Source: Paracentrotus lividus
Lineage: Eukaryota; Echinodermata; Echinoidea; Camarodonta; Echinidae
Direction: 5' to 3'
Assembly: GCA_940671915.1 (NCBI GenBank)
Contig: CALNVZ010003433.1
Span: forward strand, 48,572,670 to 48,636,669
Length of the DNA: 64,000 bases
This document shows positions 61,501 to 63,650 of the stretch, in pieces; the stretch's first letter is position 1, and the number at the start of each line of letters is the position of its first letter. The notes under the pieces were generated by a model. It did not search any database, was not told where the DNA came from, and saw only the letters and a list, made by a program, of their open reading frames with translations. The translations under genes were made by a program, and so were the position numbers.

Positions 61501-61580
61501 CGAGACCGTTGTGATAGCTACACGACCAAACATCCAATTATAACTCTGGTCTCCTGACTTTGTCCACAGCACTGAGCCCT
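1260..61580 (-). CDS. Giant multi-MAM / LDLa domain protein, internal part (42 exons, both gene ends outside the window)
   Basis: Forty-two minus-strand exons join into one open frame encoding 14 MAM domains and 3 LDLa modules. MAM domains (about 160 residues) are adhesive or oligomerising extracellular modules with four conserved cysteines. Here each has the opening C-D/T-F-E, the FWYHM-like core and the closing GDIAIDDI...C. LDLa modules are six-cysteine calcium-binding domains. I placed exons by AG acceptors, GT donors (one GC) and reading phase; every domain junction is phase 1, and each complete domain sums to a multiple of three. No signal peptide, transmembrane segment, start or stop lies in the window, so location is inferred from the domains as secreted or cell-surface. 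The architecture resembles MAM-and-LDLa-domain-containing proteins; the exact orthologue cannot be named. Introns not listed separately are AT-rich and hold nothing I recognise beyond the repeats listed. Confidence 0.93.
2016..2162 (-). CDS. MAM14 exon a, with a GC donor
   Basis: 147 nt, phase 1 to 1. It encodes [16 protein letters not shown] and [11 protein letters not shown]. The exon ends ATTG and is followed by GCAAGT. Phase into the next exon (G|GA for glycine) requires this GC-AG intron; the nearby GT would break the frame. Confidence 0.88.
2630..2720 (-). CDS. MAM13 exon c
   Basis: 91 nt, phase 0 to 1. It encodes [20 protein letters not shown] and SGNCPSQ. Donor GTAAGT. Confidence 0.88.
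3167..3411 (-). CDS. MAM13 exon b
   Basis: 245 nt, phase 1 to 0. It encodes [39 protein letters not shown] and ends LTGSFT. Donor GTGAGT. Confidence 0.91.
3678..3827 (-). CDS. MAM13 exon a
   Basis: 150 nt, phase 1 to 1. It encodes [17 protein letters not shown] and [12 protein letters not shown]. Confidence 0.9.
3997..4158. mobile_element. MITE, 162 bp, GGCCTGTATTCTGAACCAAAGA inverted ends (family A)
   Basis: The left end GGCCTGTATTCTGAACCAA is inverted at the right as TTGGTTTATAATACGGGCC. No coding capacity. A second, truncated copy sits at about 7700-7808. No clear target duplication. Confidence 0.65.
4268..4490 (+). repeat. LINE 3' remnant (FFPRTVRAW)
   Basis: It encodes [28 protein letters not shown] and, in another frame, [15 protein letters not shown], the standard end of a LINE reverse transcriptase. 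The frames are interrupted, so it is an old copy. It follows an ATC-rich microsatellite and ends at the next MITE. Confidence 0.65.
4491..4739. mobile_element. MITE with 32-bp perfect terminal inverted repeats
   Basis: 4491-4522 and 4708-4739 are exact reverse complements, starting CTGCCCTACTTTGGCAAAAG. The perfect arms suggest a recent insertion. The interior of about 185 bases is non-coding. It abuts the LINE remnant. Confidence 0.82.
4855..5095. repeat. CAT/CAC compound trinucleotide microsatellite
   Basis: About 240 bases of ATC and ACC triplets, ending about 20 bases from the donor of the MAM12 c exon. Long open frames here are an effect of the repeat. Confidence 0.9.
5115..5250 (-). 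CDS. MAM12 exon c
   Basis: 136 nt, phase 0 to 1. It encodes [25 protein letters not shown] and a [11 protein letters not shown] linker. A long CAT/CAC microsatellite begins about 20 bases beyond its donor. Confidence 0.87.
5778..5911 (-). CDS. MAM12 middle exon
   Basis: 134 nt, phase 1 to 0, exactly the length of the MAM9 middle exon. It encodes [15 protein letters not shown] and ends DLTSDEEFR. Confidence 0.87.
6572..6700 (-). CDS. MAM12 exon b
   Basis: 129 nt, phase 1 to 1. It encodes [20 protein letters not shown] and [12 protein letters not shown]. Confidence 0.89.
6781..6937. mobile_element. MITE, about 157 bp (GGGCCCTGTTGCA ends)
   Basis: GGGCCCTGTTGCACAAAGAG at the left is mirrored by CCCTTTATGCAACAGAGCCC at the right. 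No coding potential. Confidence 0.7.
7114..7254 (-). CDS. MAM12 exon a
   Basis: 141 nt, phase 1 to 1. It encodes [20 protein letters not shown] and [12 protein letters not shown] poly-G run (about 7266-7277) lies just outside the acceptor. Confidence 0.91.
7700..7808. mobile_element. Truncated copy of MITE family A
   Basis: Shares with 4040-4158 the words CCTTTTGTCTGA, GACAATAG, TACAAACTTGGTCTT and GTTTAGAATACAGGCC. Only the right part is recognisable. Confidence 0.55.
8484..8636 (-). CDS. MAM11 exon c
   Basis: 153 nt, phase 1 to 1. It encodes [20 protein letters not shown] and [15 protein letters not shown]. Confidence 0.91.
8762..9092. mobile_element. TIR element rich in CCATGACTTTCCATGACC
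   Basis: Left AAGGTTCATA and right TATGAACCCTG are inverted. Between them TTCCATGACTTT-type words repeat many times, in both halves. About 330 bp, non-coding. Looks like a non-autonomous DNA transposon; the superfamily is not established. Confidence 0.6.
9460..9657 (-). CDS. MAM11 exon b
   Basis: 198 nt, phase 1 to 1. It encodes [40 protein letters not shown] and ends LFVRSG. Confidence 0.92.
10111..10299 (-). repeat. Possible LINE-derived C-terminal fragment
   Basis: The reading [13 protein letters not shown]...[10 protein letters not shown] followed by VRGPRRQ resembles the tail found after the reverse transcriptase in some non-LTR elements. It lies in a MAM intron. Recognition is weak and it may be chance. 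Confidence 0.3.
10493..10630 (-). CDS. MAM11 exon a
   Basis: 138 nt, phase 1 to 1. It encodes [20 protein letters not shown] and [12 protein letters not shown]. Confidence 0.91.
11081..11475. mobile_element. Older inverted-repeat element hosting the next MITE
   Basis: GACAATTGCTCC (about 11093) is inverted as GGAGCAATTGTC (about 11439), with further matching words outside. Inside lies a CCCTAA-rich stretch (about 11150-11215) and then the inserted MITE. Confidence 0.5.
11222..11436. mobile_element. MITE, 215 bp (GGGGGGTGTTTCAC ends)
   Basis: GGGGGGTGTTTCACAAAGAG plus TTAAGTAGACTTAAA at the left is mirrored almost exactly at the right. The arms exceed 30 bases. No coding potential. Confidence 0.8.
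11489..11579 (-). CDS. MAM10 exon c
   Basis: 91 nt, phase 0 to 1. It encodes [20 protein letters not shown] and YDGVCPPQ. Confidence 0.89.
12130..12259 (-). CDS. MAM10 middle exon
   Basis: 130 nt, phase 2 to 0. It encodes [20 protein letters not shown] and ends SDENWA. Confidence 0.86.
12309..12447. mobile_element. Palindromic MITE, 139 bp
   Basis: Arms of about 50 bases starting GGCCGGTATTCTCGAAGGGT and including AGTTAGTAGGCCTACTAAAT are nearly perfect inverted copies around a 35-base spacer, so the unit can fold into one long hairpin. Confidence 0.78.
12636..12860 (-). repeat. Probable LINE 3' UTR remnant
   Basis: TTCAATTCAATTTATTTATT followed by an A-rich tract with ACATACAATACAATATTAAA looks like the reversed 3' end of a non-LTR element. 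No protein remains. Confidence 0.4.
13163..13445 (-). CDS. MAM10 exon a+b fused
   Basis: 283 nt, phase 1 to 2. It encodes [31 protein letters not shown] and [10 protein letters not shown]. The a/b intron is missing, and the donor splits AG|G, the only phase-2 intron in view. Confidence 0.92.
13495..13748 (+). repeat. tRNA-derived SINE, plus strand
   Basis: GTATCGTAGTCTAGTGATCG (A-box region) and GAGTTCGATTCACG (B box) are followed by a unique body, AAGCGCTTTGGGCGGC, AAAGCGCTTAATAAATAA and an ATT-rich tail. Confidence 0.8.
14289..14406 (-). CDS. MAM9 exon c
   Basis: 118 nt, phase 0 to 1. It encodes [20 protein letters not shown] and DRSC, then a GGGPTNLP linker. The phase fits the exon 12 kb upstream at 26420. 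Confidence 0.88.
14580..14645 (-). repeat. SINE fragment
   Basis: CTTGCCAAATGATGTTAGTT, GACGGGATTTAAACAGCG and CTTGTGATTG match, with changes, the tRNA-head part of the SINE at 598-889. Confidence 0.55.
14750..14920 (+). repeat. Penelope pLTR-like direct repeat, copy A
   Basis: 171 bases from AAATTTCTTAGGTTTTGAGC to CTGATTTTGT, repeated at 15066-15237. Contains an AACTGGAGGT...ACCTCCAGTT hairpin with a 10-bp stem. A third and fourth copy lie in the duplicated block. Confidence 0.75.
14921..15063. repeat. Copied host intron/exon fragment
   Basis: 143 bases match 27161-27303 with three substitutions that I can see and no gaps. The source is the first 18 bases of the MAM9 b exon, its acceptor and adjoining intron. 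Here it sits exactly between two pLTR-like repeats, same orientation as the source. A noisier copy is at 16185-16323. Confidence 0.88.
15066..15237 (+). repeat. Penelope pLTR-like direct repeat, copy B
   Basis: Second copy of the 171-base repeat, directly upstream of the Penelope-like reading frame. Confidence 0.75.
15396..15890 (+). CDS. Penelope-like ORF, N-terminal portion
   Basis: It encodes the region before RT motif [36 protein letters not shown] and [18 protein letters not shown], all typical of Penelope-like polymerases. The frame runs into the duplication junction and stops there. The second copy (16510-17140) is disrupted by small indels. Confidence 0.8.
18808..19170. repeat. GGCGCCCC minisatellite
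   Basis: Units of roughly 26-32 bases containing TTTGGCGCCCC and AAGTTTAAGATCA repeat about a dozen times. The same array recurs at 22686-23066. Confidence 0.8.
19340..20982. other. Unique part of the first duplicate, no gene seen
   Basis: AT-rich sequence with a cluster of GGAGACGTCTCC palindromes (about 19985-20560), one GGCTCGCGCTTCGCGCTCGC motif (20381-20402) and short G/C runs. No coding region recognised. Confidence 0.6.
20983..21007. other. Assembly gap (25 N)
   Basis: Twenty-five Ns. Sequence resumes with CCTTTAGGCC, the same Penelope/TIR-element junction already seen at 17139-17148. Confidence 0.99.
21008..23090. repeat. Second copy of the block 17139-19205
   Basis: Begins with the same junction CCTTTAGGCC and follows the first copy base for base apart from many small indels. 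It then continues to the right terminus that the first copy lacks. Confidence 0.85.
23265..24623 (+). CDS. Penelope-like reverse transcriptase (C-terminal part) and GIY-YIG endonuclease
   Basis: RT motif [16 protein letters not shown], motif [17 protein letters not shown] and motif [13 protein letters not shown] are followed by [15 protein letters not shown]. The GIY-YIG nuclease begins [20 protein letters not shown] and continues ATRLKEHK, ending at the stop at 24621-24623. The RT core and the nuclease lie in two overlapping frames, so this copy is probably not a single intact protein. The first part of the protein lies upstream of the inserted element. Confidence 0.85.
24624..24780 (+). repeat. 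Two 70-bp direct repeats 3' of the Penelope ORF
   Basis: GGCCACAACAAAAG, AGTTAGAC and TCGTTGTG recur in the same order from about 24632 and about 24704. Confidence 0.7.
25001..25034 (+). ncRNA. Hammerhead-ribozyme-like motif, probably degenerate
   Basis: CTGAAGA (consensus CUGANGA) is followed by a 6-bp stem GGTGAG/CTCACC with a 6-base loop and then AAAACGTC. A hammerhead expects GAAA after the second stem; here the G is A. Penelope-like elements are known to carry minimal hammerheads. Confidence 0.45.
25544..25720 (-). repeat. LINE 3'-UTR-like tract
   Basis: TTCAATTCAGTTCGGTTTTA followed by A-rich sequence with CAATATAAAATCAACATATA resembles the tract at 12636. No protein remains. Confidence 0.35.
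26420..26553 (-). CDS. MAM9 middle exon
   Basis: 134 nt, phase 1 to 0. It encodes [15 protein letters not shown] and ends IVWIGEFK. It is followed by the 12-kb intron with the Penelope-like element. Confidence 0.87.
26770..27000 (+). repeat. Probable LINE 3' remnant
   Basis: The reading HSYKRRTS, then [10 protein letters not shown], looks like the end of a non-LTR reverse transcriptase. It is followed by a non-coding tail ending AAGGGTCCAGACAATAAA. Confidence 0.45.
27056..27178 (-). CDS. MAM9 exon b
   Basis: 123 nt, phase 1 to 1. It encodes [19 protein letters not shown] and [12 protein letters not shown]. Its first 18 bases, acceptor and 125 bases of upstream intron recur at 14921-15063 inside the Penelope-like block. 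Confidence 0.9.
27763..27903 (-). CDS. MAM9 exon a
   Basis: 141 nt, phase 1 to 1. It encodes [15 protein letters not shown] and [12 protein letters not shown]. It resembles MAM12 exon a (GFCDF...CGWS), which is also 141 nt. Confidence 0.91.
28757..28909 (-). CDS. MAM8 exon c
   Basis: 153 nt, phase 1 to 1. It encodes [20 protein letters not shown] and [15 protein letters not shown]. Same length and phases as MAM11 exon c. Confidence 0.91.
29330..29530 (-). CDS. MAM8 exon b
   Basis: 201 nt, phase 1 to 1. It encodes [32 protein letters not shown] and LEVLIYD. The donor is a weak GTTGGA. Only MAM8 and MAM11 have a phase-1 b/c intron in view. Confidence 0.9.
29829..30410. repeat. Possible solo LTR, old, unconfirmed
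   Basis: A block with a CpG-richer centre (about 30000-30200), AATAAA signals and a CCCGTGACA end. It could be a solitary LTR of an old element. No target duplication or internal part is visible. Confidence 0.22.
30682..30819 (-). CDS. MAM8 exon a
   Basis: 138 nt, phase 1 to 1. It encodes [18 protein letters not shown] and [11 protein letters not shown]. Closest in the window to MAM11 exon a, which has [13 protein letters not shown]. Confidence 0.91.
31101..31699. mobile_element. TIR element with TGACCTTTTGACCCC repeats
   Basis: GTCTCGCCTGA at 31101 is inverted as TCAGGCGAGAC at 31689. Inside, three diverged units of about 160 bases share TTGACCTTTTGACCCC, GGTATTACCCAAG and AGAAATAAAGAAA. 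Non-coding. Confidence 0.65.
31966..32056 (-). CDS. MAM7 exon c
   Basis: 91 nt, phase 0 to 1. It encodes [20 protein letters not shown] and VMDGAC. The 91-nt length is shared with the c exons of MAM10 and MAM13. Confidence 0.9.
32207..32448. repeat. Inverted repeat, arms about 44 bp
   Basis: ATATGTGACTCATCATATCA plus AAATCAGACACAA (left) is mirrored by TTGTGTCTGATTTCGAAGTG plus ATGCATCACATAT (right), with about 150 bases between. Probably a MITE remnant. Confidence 0.6.
32994..33250 (-). CDS. MAM7 exon b
   Basis: 257 nt, phase 1 to 0. It encodes [34 protein letters not shown] and ends TSWA. The acceptor adjoins a (GA)n tract at about 33260-33284. Confidence 0.92.
33551..33784. mobile_element. 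Tc1/mariner-type MITE, TA target duplication
   Basis: CAGCATGGGAAAAAATTATT plus AGACCAAGCTC at the left is mirrored by GAGCTTGGTCTAATAATTTT and CCAGAGCTG at the right. TA flanks both ends (33549-33550, 33785-33786). 234 bp, no transposase. Confidence 0.82.
33933..34076 (-). CDS. MAM7 exon a
   Basis: 144 nt, phase 1 to 1. It encodes [14 protein letters not shown] and PRFDHTTGS. The CTFE opening is shared with MAM10 and MAM13. Confidence 0.91.
34465..34573 (-). CDS. MAM6 exon c
   Basis: 109 nt, phase 0 to 1. It encodes [12 protein letters not shown] and [11 protein letters not shown]. The usual IAIDD has become IALDG. It is separated from exon b by a 3.2-kb intron filled by a minisatellite. 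Confidence 0.83.
34574..37774. other. MAM6 intron dominated by a minisatellite
   Basis: The minisatellite occupies 35043-36560. The rest (34574-35040 and 36560-37774) is AT-rich with a short G run near 37650. No gene seen. Confidence 0.8.
35043..36560. repeat. GGTTGGTTGGGCTTG minisatellite with higher-order structure
   Basis: At 35043-35330 units of about 25-35 bases with ATGGTTGGTTGGGCTTG repeat directly. From about 35400 they sit in higher-order units of roughly 200-240 bases that also hold AAGTTTGTTAACTTG, CAGATTGTCGTTTATTCTTG and AACAATTGATTGA. Confidence 0.85.
37775..38016 (-). CDS. MAM6 exon b
   Basis: 242 nt, phase 1 to 0. It encodes [21 protein letters not shown] and LRVWVEDG, a divergent MAM core. 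Donor GTAAGT. Confidence 0.87.
38628..38750 (-). CDS. MAM6 exon a
   Basis: 123 nt, phase 1 to 1. It encodes [12 protein letters not shown] and [10 protein letters not shown]. It is shorter than the other a exons. Two N-glycosylation-type sequons (NNS, NIT) are visible. Confidence 0.85.
39166..39412 (-). CDS. MAM5 C-terminus, linker and six-cysteine LDLa module
   Basis: 247 nt, phase 0 to 1. It encodes [13 protein letters not shown], a [14 protein letters not shown] linker that could be O-glycosylated, then an LDLa with six cysteines ([23 protein letters not shown]). The calcium motif is NGRDE instead of DGSDE. Confidence 0.92.
39670..39834 (-). CDS. MAM5 middle exon
   Basis: 165 nt, phase 0 to 0. 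It encodes [19 protein letters not shown], taking the place of the FWYHMYG...LNVY core. Confidence 0.86.
40414..40670 (-). CDS. MAM5 exon a+b fused
   Basis: 257 nt, phase 1 to 0. It encodes a short PTKYAG linker, [30 protein letters not shown] and SSTCM. Donor is GTCAGT. The a/b intron is missing. Confidence 0.9.
40849..41056 (-). CDS. MAM4 C-terminus plus six-cysteine LDLa module
   Basis: 208 nt, phase 0 to 1. The MAM end is divergent ([10 protein letters not shown] in place of GDIAIDDI). It is followed by a full LDLa with six cysteines ([23 protein letters not shown]) and the calcium-site motif GDFSDE. Donor is GTTAGT. Confidence 0.9.
41215..41470 (-). repeat. Diverged SINE fragment
   Basis: ACAGCATTCAAGAAATTTAA and CCTACTGGTACC match the body of the SINE at 598-889. 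GACAAAGGACGTTAGGGATG further on matches its CCGAAGGATGTTAGTGG part, with extra sequence between. Confidence 0.55.
41717..41844 (-). CDS. MAM4 middle exon
   Basis: 128 nt, phase 1 to 0. It encodes [10 protein letters not shown] and a [13 protein letters not shown] strand. Donor GTACAT, acceptor CCTTAG. Confidence 0.83.
42237..42512 (-). CDS. MAM4 exon a+b fused
   Basis: 276 nt, phase 1 to 1. It encodes [14 protein letters not shown], a proline-rich [11 protein letters not shown] stretch, YARLVSPW and MQFWYYLAG. The a/b intron is missing. Confidence 0.92.
42653..43910. repeat. Three direct copies of a 150-bp intronic repeat
   Basis: TATGAACTCATTATGAATGT followed by CCAAATCAAGGGTA and TCTTTAGGCAACTTGTT occurs at about 42658, 43074 and 43776 in the same orientation. 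A 20-base G run lies at about 43291-43311. Confidence 0.75.
44704..45780 (-). pseudogene. LINE ORF2 reverse transcriptase remnant
   Basis: NYRPISVL (about 45750), [14 protein letters not shown] (FADD catalytic box, about 45280) and [12 protein letters not shown] (about 44890) appear in order on the minus strand but in different frames, so the gene is dead. Confidence 0.8.
46850..47231 (-). pseudogene. LINE ORF2 endonuclease remnant
   Basis: [24 protein letters not shown] and [17 protein letters not shown] with CILLGDL are the motifs of the APE-like endonuclease at the ORF2 N-terminus. They are split between overlapping frames. Confidence 0.8.
47450..48020 (-). pseudogene. LINE ORF1 remnant
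   Basis: It encodes [27 protein letters not shown] and [18 protein letters not shown]. This matches the layout of LINE ORF1 proteins: a coiled-coil end, a G(L/I)PE strand and a VRF nucleic-acid-binding region. It is placed just 5' of the ORF2 remnant. Confidence 0.65.
48892..49093 (-). CDS. MAM3 C-terminus plus a four-cysteine LDLa module
   Basis: 202 nt, phase 0 to 1. The MAM closing strand [14 protein letters not shown] is followed by a TTPTPP linker and an LDLa module with [11 protein letters not shown] and TDGSDEINC. The calcium motif DGSDE is intact, but the first and third LDLa cysteines are absent; these normally pair with each other. Confidence 0.88.
49465..49575 (-). CDS. MAM3 middle exon
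   Basis: 111 nt, phase 0 to 0. It encodes [13 protein letters not shown] and ends [11 protein letters not shown]. Donor is GTGAGT. Confidence 0.85.
50112..50401 (-). CDS. MAM3 exon a+b fused
   Basis: 290 nt, phase 1 to 0. It runs from [14 protein letters not shown] through [16 protein letters not shown] to CFSLWYHM with no intron at the usual a/b boundary. MAM4, MAM5 and MAM10 share this fusion. Confidence 0.92.
50994..51153 (-). CDS. MAM2 exon c (C-terminal)
   Basis: 160 nt, phase 0 to 1. It encodes a WRKASIEVP strand and closes with [12 protein letters not shown]. The donor is GTATTT after CTAG, giving the glycine before the next CDFE. Confidence 0.87.
51793..51878 (-). CDS. MAM2 middle exon
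   Basis: 86 nt, phase 1 to 0. It encodes [17 protein letters not shown], the strand after the FWY core. It is short, but the phases fit both neighbours exactly. Confidence 0.82.
52110..52440. repeat. 53-bp tandem repeat carrying copies of a 5' splice site
   Basis: ACTCAC (GTGAGT on the transcribed strand) recurs at 52182, 52235, 52288 and 52341, with a variant at 52126. Each is followed by CATGTAAC-like bases that mimic the end of the MAM2 b exon, whose real boundary is at 52673/52674. Confidence 0.82.
52441..52591. mobile_element. Short MITE with CAGTGG...CCACTG ends
   Basis: CCAGTGGTGGATCAAGGATT at the left is inverted at the right as CCTGGATTAGCCACTGG. About 150 bp. It splits the 53-bp repeat array from the real exon. 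Its ends resemble those of the element at 57882. Confidence 0.6.
52674..52799 (-). CDS. MAM2 exon b
   Basis: 126 nt, phase 1 to 1. It starts GYYARI and ends [10 protein letters not shown], the third MAM cysteine and aromatic core. Its donor GTGAGTGAC is copied in a tandem repeat array just downstream in the intron (52110-52440). Confidence 0.88.
52800..56045. other. 3.2-kb intron of MAM2
   Basis: AT-rich. Holds a G run (about 53152-53179) and the LTR-like block at 54329-55550. No exon or gene seen. Confidence 0.7.
54329..55550. repeat. Possible solo LTR, old, unconfirmed
   Basis: The block begins TGTCAC and ends GTGACA, with AATAAA near the right end, as some LTRs do. No target duplication or internal region is visible. 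Interior has short GTGAACCT-type direct repeats (about 55035-55140). Confidence 0.22.
56046..56183 (-). CDS. MAM2 exon a (N-terminal third)
   Basis: 138 nt, phase 1 to 1. It encodes [14 protein letters not shown] (first two MAM cysteines) and PSTDHTSGT, the motif that normally ends the first MAM exon. The FCDF opening resembles MAM9 and MAM12. Confidence 0.9.
56938..57595. repeat. Minisatellite, about 31-bp unit (CATCCAATTGGTCTACTAGG)
   Basis: About twenty units of CCAATTGGTCTACTAGGCGA followed by TTGGTCCACAT, with small length changes. Confidence 0.92.
57882..58474. mobile_element. TIR element with GGGGCGGATCC / GGATCCGC-like ends
   Basis: ACAGGGGCGGATCCCGCATT at the left opposes CCCCCCTAGATCCGCTAGTG at the right. 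Interior holds two GCGAGCG...GCGCGAGC motifs and a CT-rich tract (58278-58410). Non-coding. Confidence 0.55.
58556..58612. repeat. Short GGCGCCCC-type repeat
   Basis: TTTGGCGTCCCTCTAAGGTC, TTTTGCCCCCC and TTTTGGCGCCCCAC follow one another, the same minisatellite type as 18808-19170. Confidence 0.65.
58672..59345. repeat. Minisatellite in the opposite orientation (GGACCAATTGGATGTAGACC)
   Basis: About twenty units of 31 bases with TGGATGTAGACCAATTGGTG and AGTGGACCAAT. Regular at 58930-59240; at 58672-58930 many single bases are missing. Its reverse complement resembles the array at 56938. Confidence 0.92.
59815..60850. repeat. Satellite, about 400-bp unit, with GGCTCGCGCTTCGCGCTCGC motifs
   Basis: Two and a half units start near 59822, 60218 and 60633. 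Each has a pair of GGCTCGCGCTTCGCGCTCGC motifs about 80 bases apart, then AATCAAGGCAGCC, TTCTTCGTAC and CTCTGATCTAAAGTGT. Confidence 0.82.
61398..61580 (-). CDS. Exon 1 of those in view: C-terminal part of MAM1
   Basis: 183 nt, phase 1 to phase 1. It contains [18 protein letters not shown], the closing MAM strand and last cysteine. The donor GTGAGT sits beside a 25-base C run. The exons for the first two thirds of MAM1 are not in the window. The phase-1 start matches the C-terminal exons of MAM8 and MAM11. Confidence 0.88.
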
Positions 61581-61732
61581 CTGTGTAACGTTATGAGGAA
61601 AGAAAATGAATGATAAAAAAAGTAAAAACGGTTTCATCTATTTATTGACAATTGAGGCATTCACAAAATTATACCACTAGGTAGTAGGTTGCCATATAGA
61701 ATCTTAGAGAGTAAATTTAGACAGTGGACATG

Positions 61733-61790
61733 ATGTTTCTTTCAAAATTCCTTCTTCCCAAAGACAGCAAAAGACTGGAATATGTTGTCA
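61733..61790 (+). repeat. LINE 3' stub (NSFFPKTAKDWN)
   Basis: FFQNSFFPKTAKDWNMLS reads directly in one frame, the end of a LINE reverse transcriptase. Little else of the element is visible. Confidence 0.55.
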
Positions 61791-61840
61791 TAAAATATCA
61801 CATCAATTAATAACCCCTCAACCTTTAGTTTAAACTTGAA

Positions 61841-62077
61841 TTGACAAAACCAAGTCTGAATAGAAACCCTTTTCGCAAGACCTATGCCACACACAAGTTG
61901 AGTGATCGTCCAGCAGGAGCTTGTCAACATGACCAACTGTCAAACCGTGAGGATATATCCCAACCATACAATCAGCCTTTCTTCCCATCGTCTGCATTGT
62001 TGAAGTCTCCCCCAATCCACAATGCTGCTGCTTACCGTACGGTACTCATCTTCCCCGTAGTTCGGGGTGCTGCATAG
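61841..62077 (+). repeat. Second LINE 3' stub
   Basis: The open frame contains QPYNQPFFPSSALLKSPPIH, a decayed form of the NQSFFPSS..LWNSLPP end of LINE reverse transcriptases. Adjacent to the stub at 61733 but a different family. Confidence 0.5.
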
Positions 62078-63070
62078 TCGCACGTTCGCTTCATCAAGCC
62101 GTTTTCTGCACGGATATGGAAAATCGTCATTCCCGCAATTATCAGGATCTGGATTTTATTTTAAGATATTTAAATAGAGTCTGTGTTGTTGCAGTGATTC
62201 GGATCCTTTAAATGAACAAACAAAACTGCGTCGCAAGTAATGTAGACTACTAAAGGAAGCATAAACTGTTGTGATTTTTGACACGAACATGCGAGACGAT
62301 CTTCGCCAGCGAGCTGTAGGTACAGCGCGCGCGTGATTTCCCCCAGGTACCGTATAGGTGCCGGTGTCCGGCCACTTAAGCAGTTTTTTACACGTATAAA
62401 CAACAATACTTCACCTAGCTTCTTGATTTTATGCTTGTATTGAAGCCGAAATATTTCGCTACCGAATTCTATGTTACAGTTGCGCGGGAAGTCTACGACG
62501 ATCGCACAGCGAGCGATTCATCGCGCGTGACATGGGGGCTAGTACCCGGCATACCTGGCATCAGTTTCCGGCCCCTATATACGTGCGCACGTTGGCGCTC
62601 TGAAAACAACCGAGTAGTATTATGTTGCTTTTTGGAGGGGGCGGCGCGGGGGTATGGGGGGGGGGGGGGATTGATTATCTAAATTATCCATTTGTGGTGC
62701 GTGATGTATTCCATGTCATCTGTCCTAGTTAGTACCATTTGTAATTTACTATTCAACGTTAATTAATTTTTTAATGCATTTGTAACTAGAAGAAAATTTA
62801 AAGTTTAAAAAAAAAATATTTTAGTGACTTGAAATGTTTGCATTTGCAGATTCTCCTACTCTCGTATTCGTCAATTCTCATATTTTTTGGCTTGTCTTGA
62901 TTTCCTTCTTTATTTCTCTCTTCTTTTGCCGAATTGGGGGCCGAGGCTGCTCTTCAGCTCCCTAGTATTCTTTCCATTCTAATCTATTCATTTGGTATTT
63001 GGTACAAGAGGATGCAAGGCTAATTTCAGGCTACGAGATTCACAATTGTGTTAATAAATTATTAACAACT
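62078..63070. other. No gene seen; CpG-rich patch
   Basis: 62280-62600 has more CG dinucleotides than its surroundings, and a G run lies at about 62656-62669. I recognise no exon, promoter or element. Confidence 0.5.
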
Positions 63071-63650
63071 GATTTCCCCCCCCCCCTCTTCCTTTGTCCT
63101 TTATATCACTTTTCCTTCCACTTCTATTTCTCCCTCTCTTTCCTAACTCACTTTCCCTTCTCTCCCTTTTTTTTGTTTTAATTCTTCTTTCTTCTCTTCC
63201 TTTCCATTATTTTCTTCTTCGTACTCTTTCTTTTTGCCTTCTTTCCCCTCTCCTTTCCCTTTTTTTTTCTCTCTCTATTTCCCCTTTTCTTTTCTCTCCC
63301 CTCTCCCTTTCCCTTCTTCTTTTCACTCTCAACTTTCTTTTCTCTTCCCTCACCATTTTCCTTCCCTTTCTCTCTCTATACCCCCCTTTTTCCCCTTCTC
63401 TTTTTATTTCTTTCTCTTTTTTTTCTCTCAAGTTCCCCTTTCTCTTCCTTTCCCCTCTTTCCCTTCTCTCCTTCTCTAATTCTCTCTTTCATCCTCCCTT
63501 TCTCTCTCTTCCCCCTCTCTCAATCTTCCTTGCTTTTCTTTCTCTTTTCTCTCTCACTTATCCCTTCCTTTTATTACCTACCCCTCTTCCTTCTTTCTTT
63601 TCTCCCCTTTTCCATTCATTTTCTCCCTCCCCCCTCTCTCTCTCTTTTGG
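63071..63650. repeat. Polypyrimidine tract, about 580 bp
   Basis: Almost unbroken C and T on the plus strand, ending in a G run (63650-63664). The long frames here are low-complexity artefacts. Confidence 0.93.
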
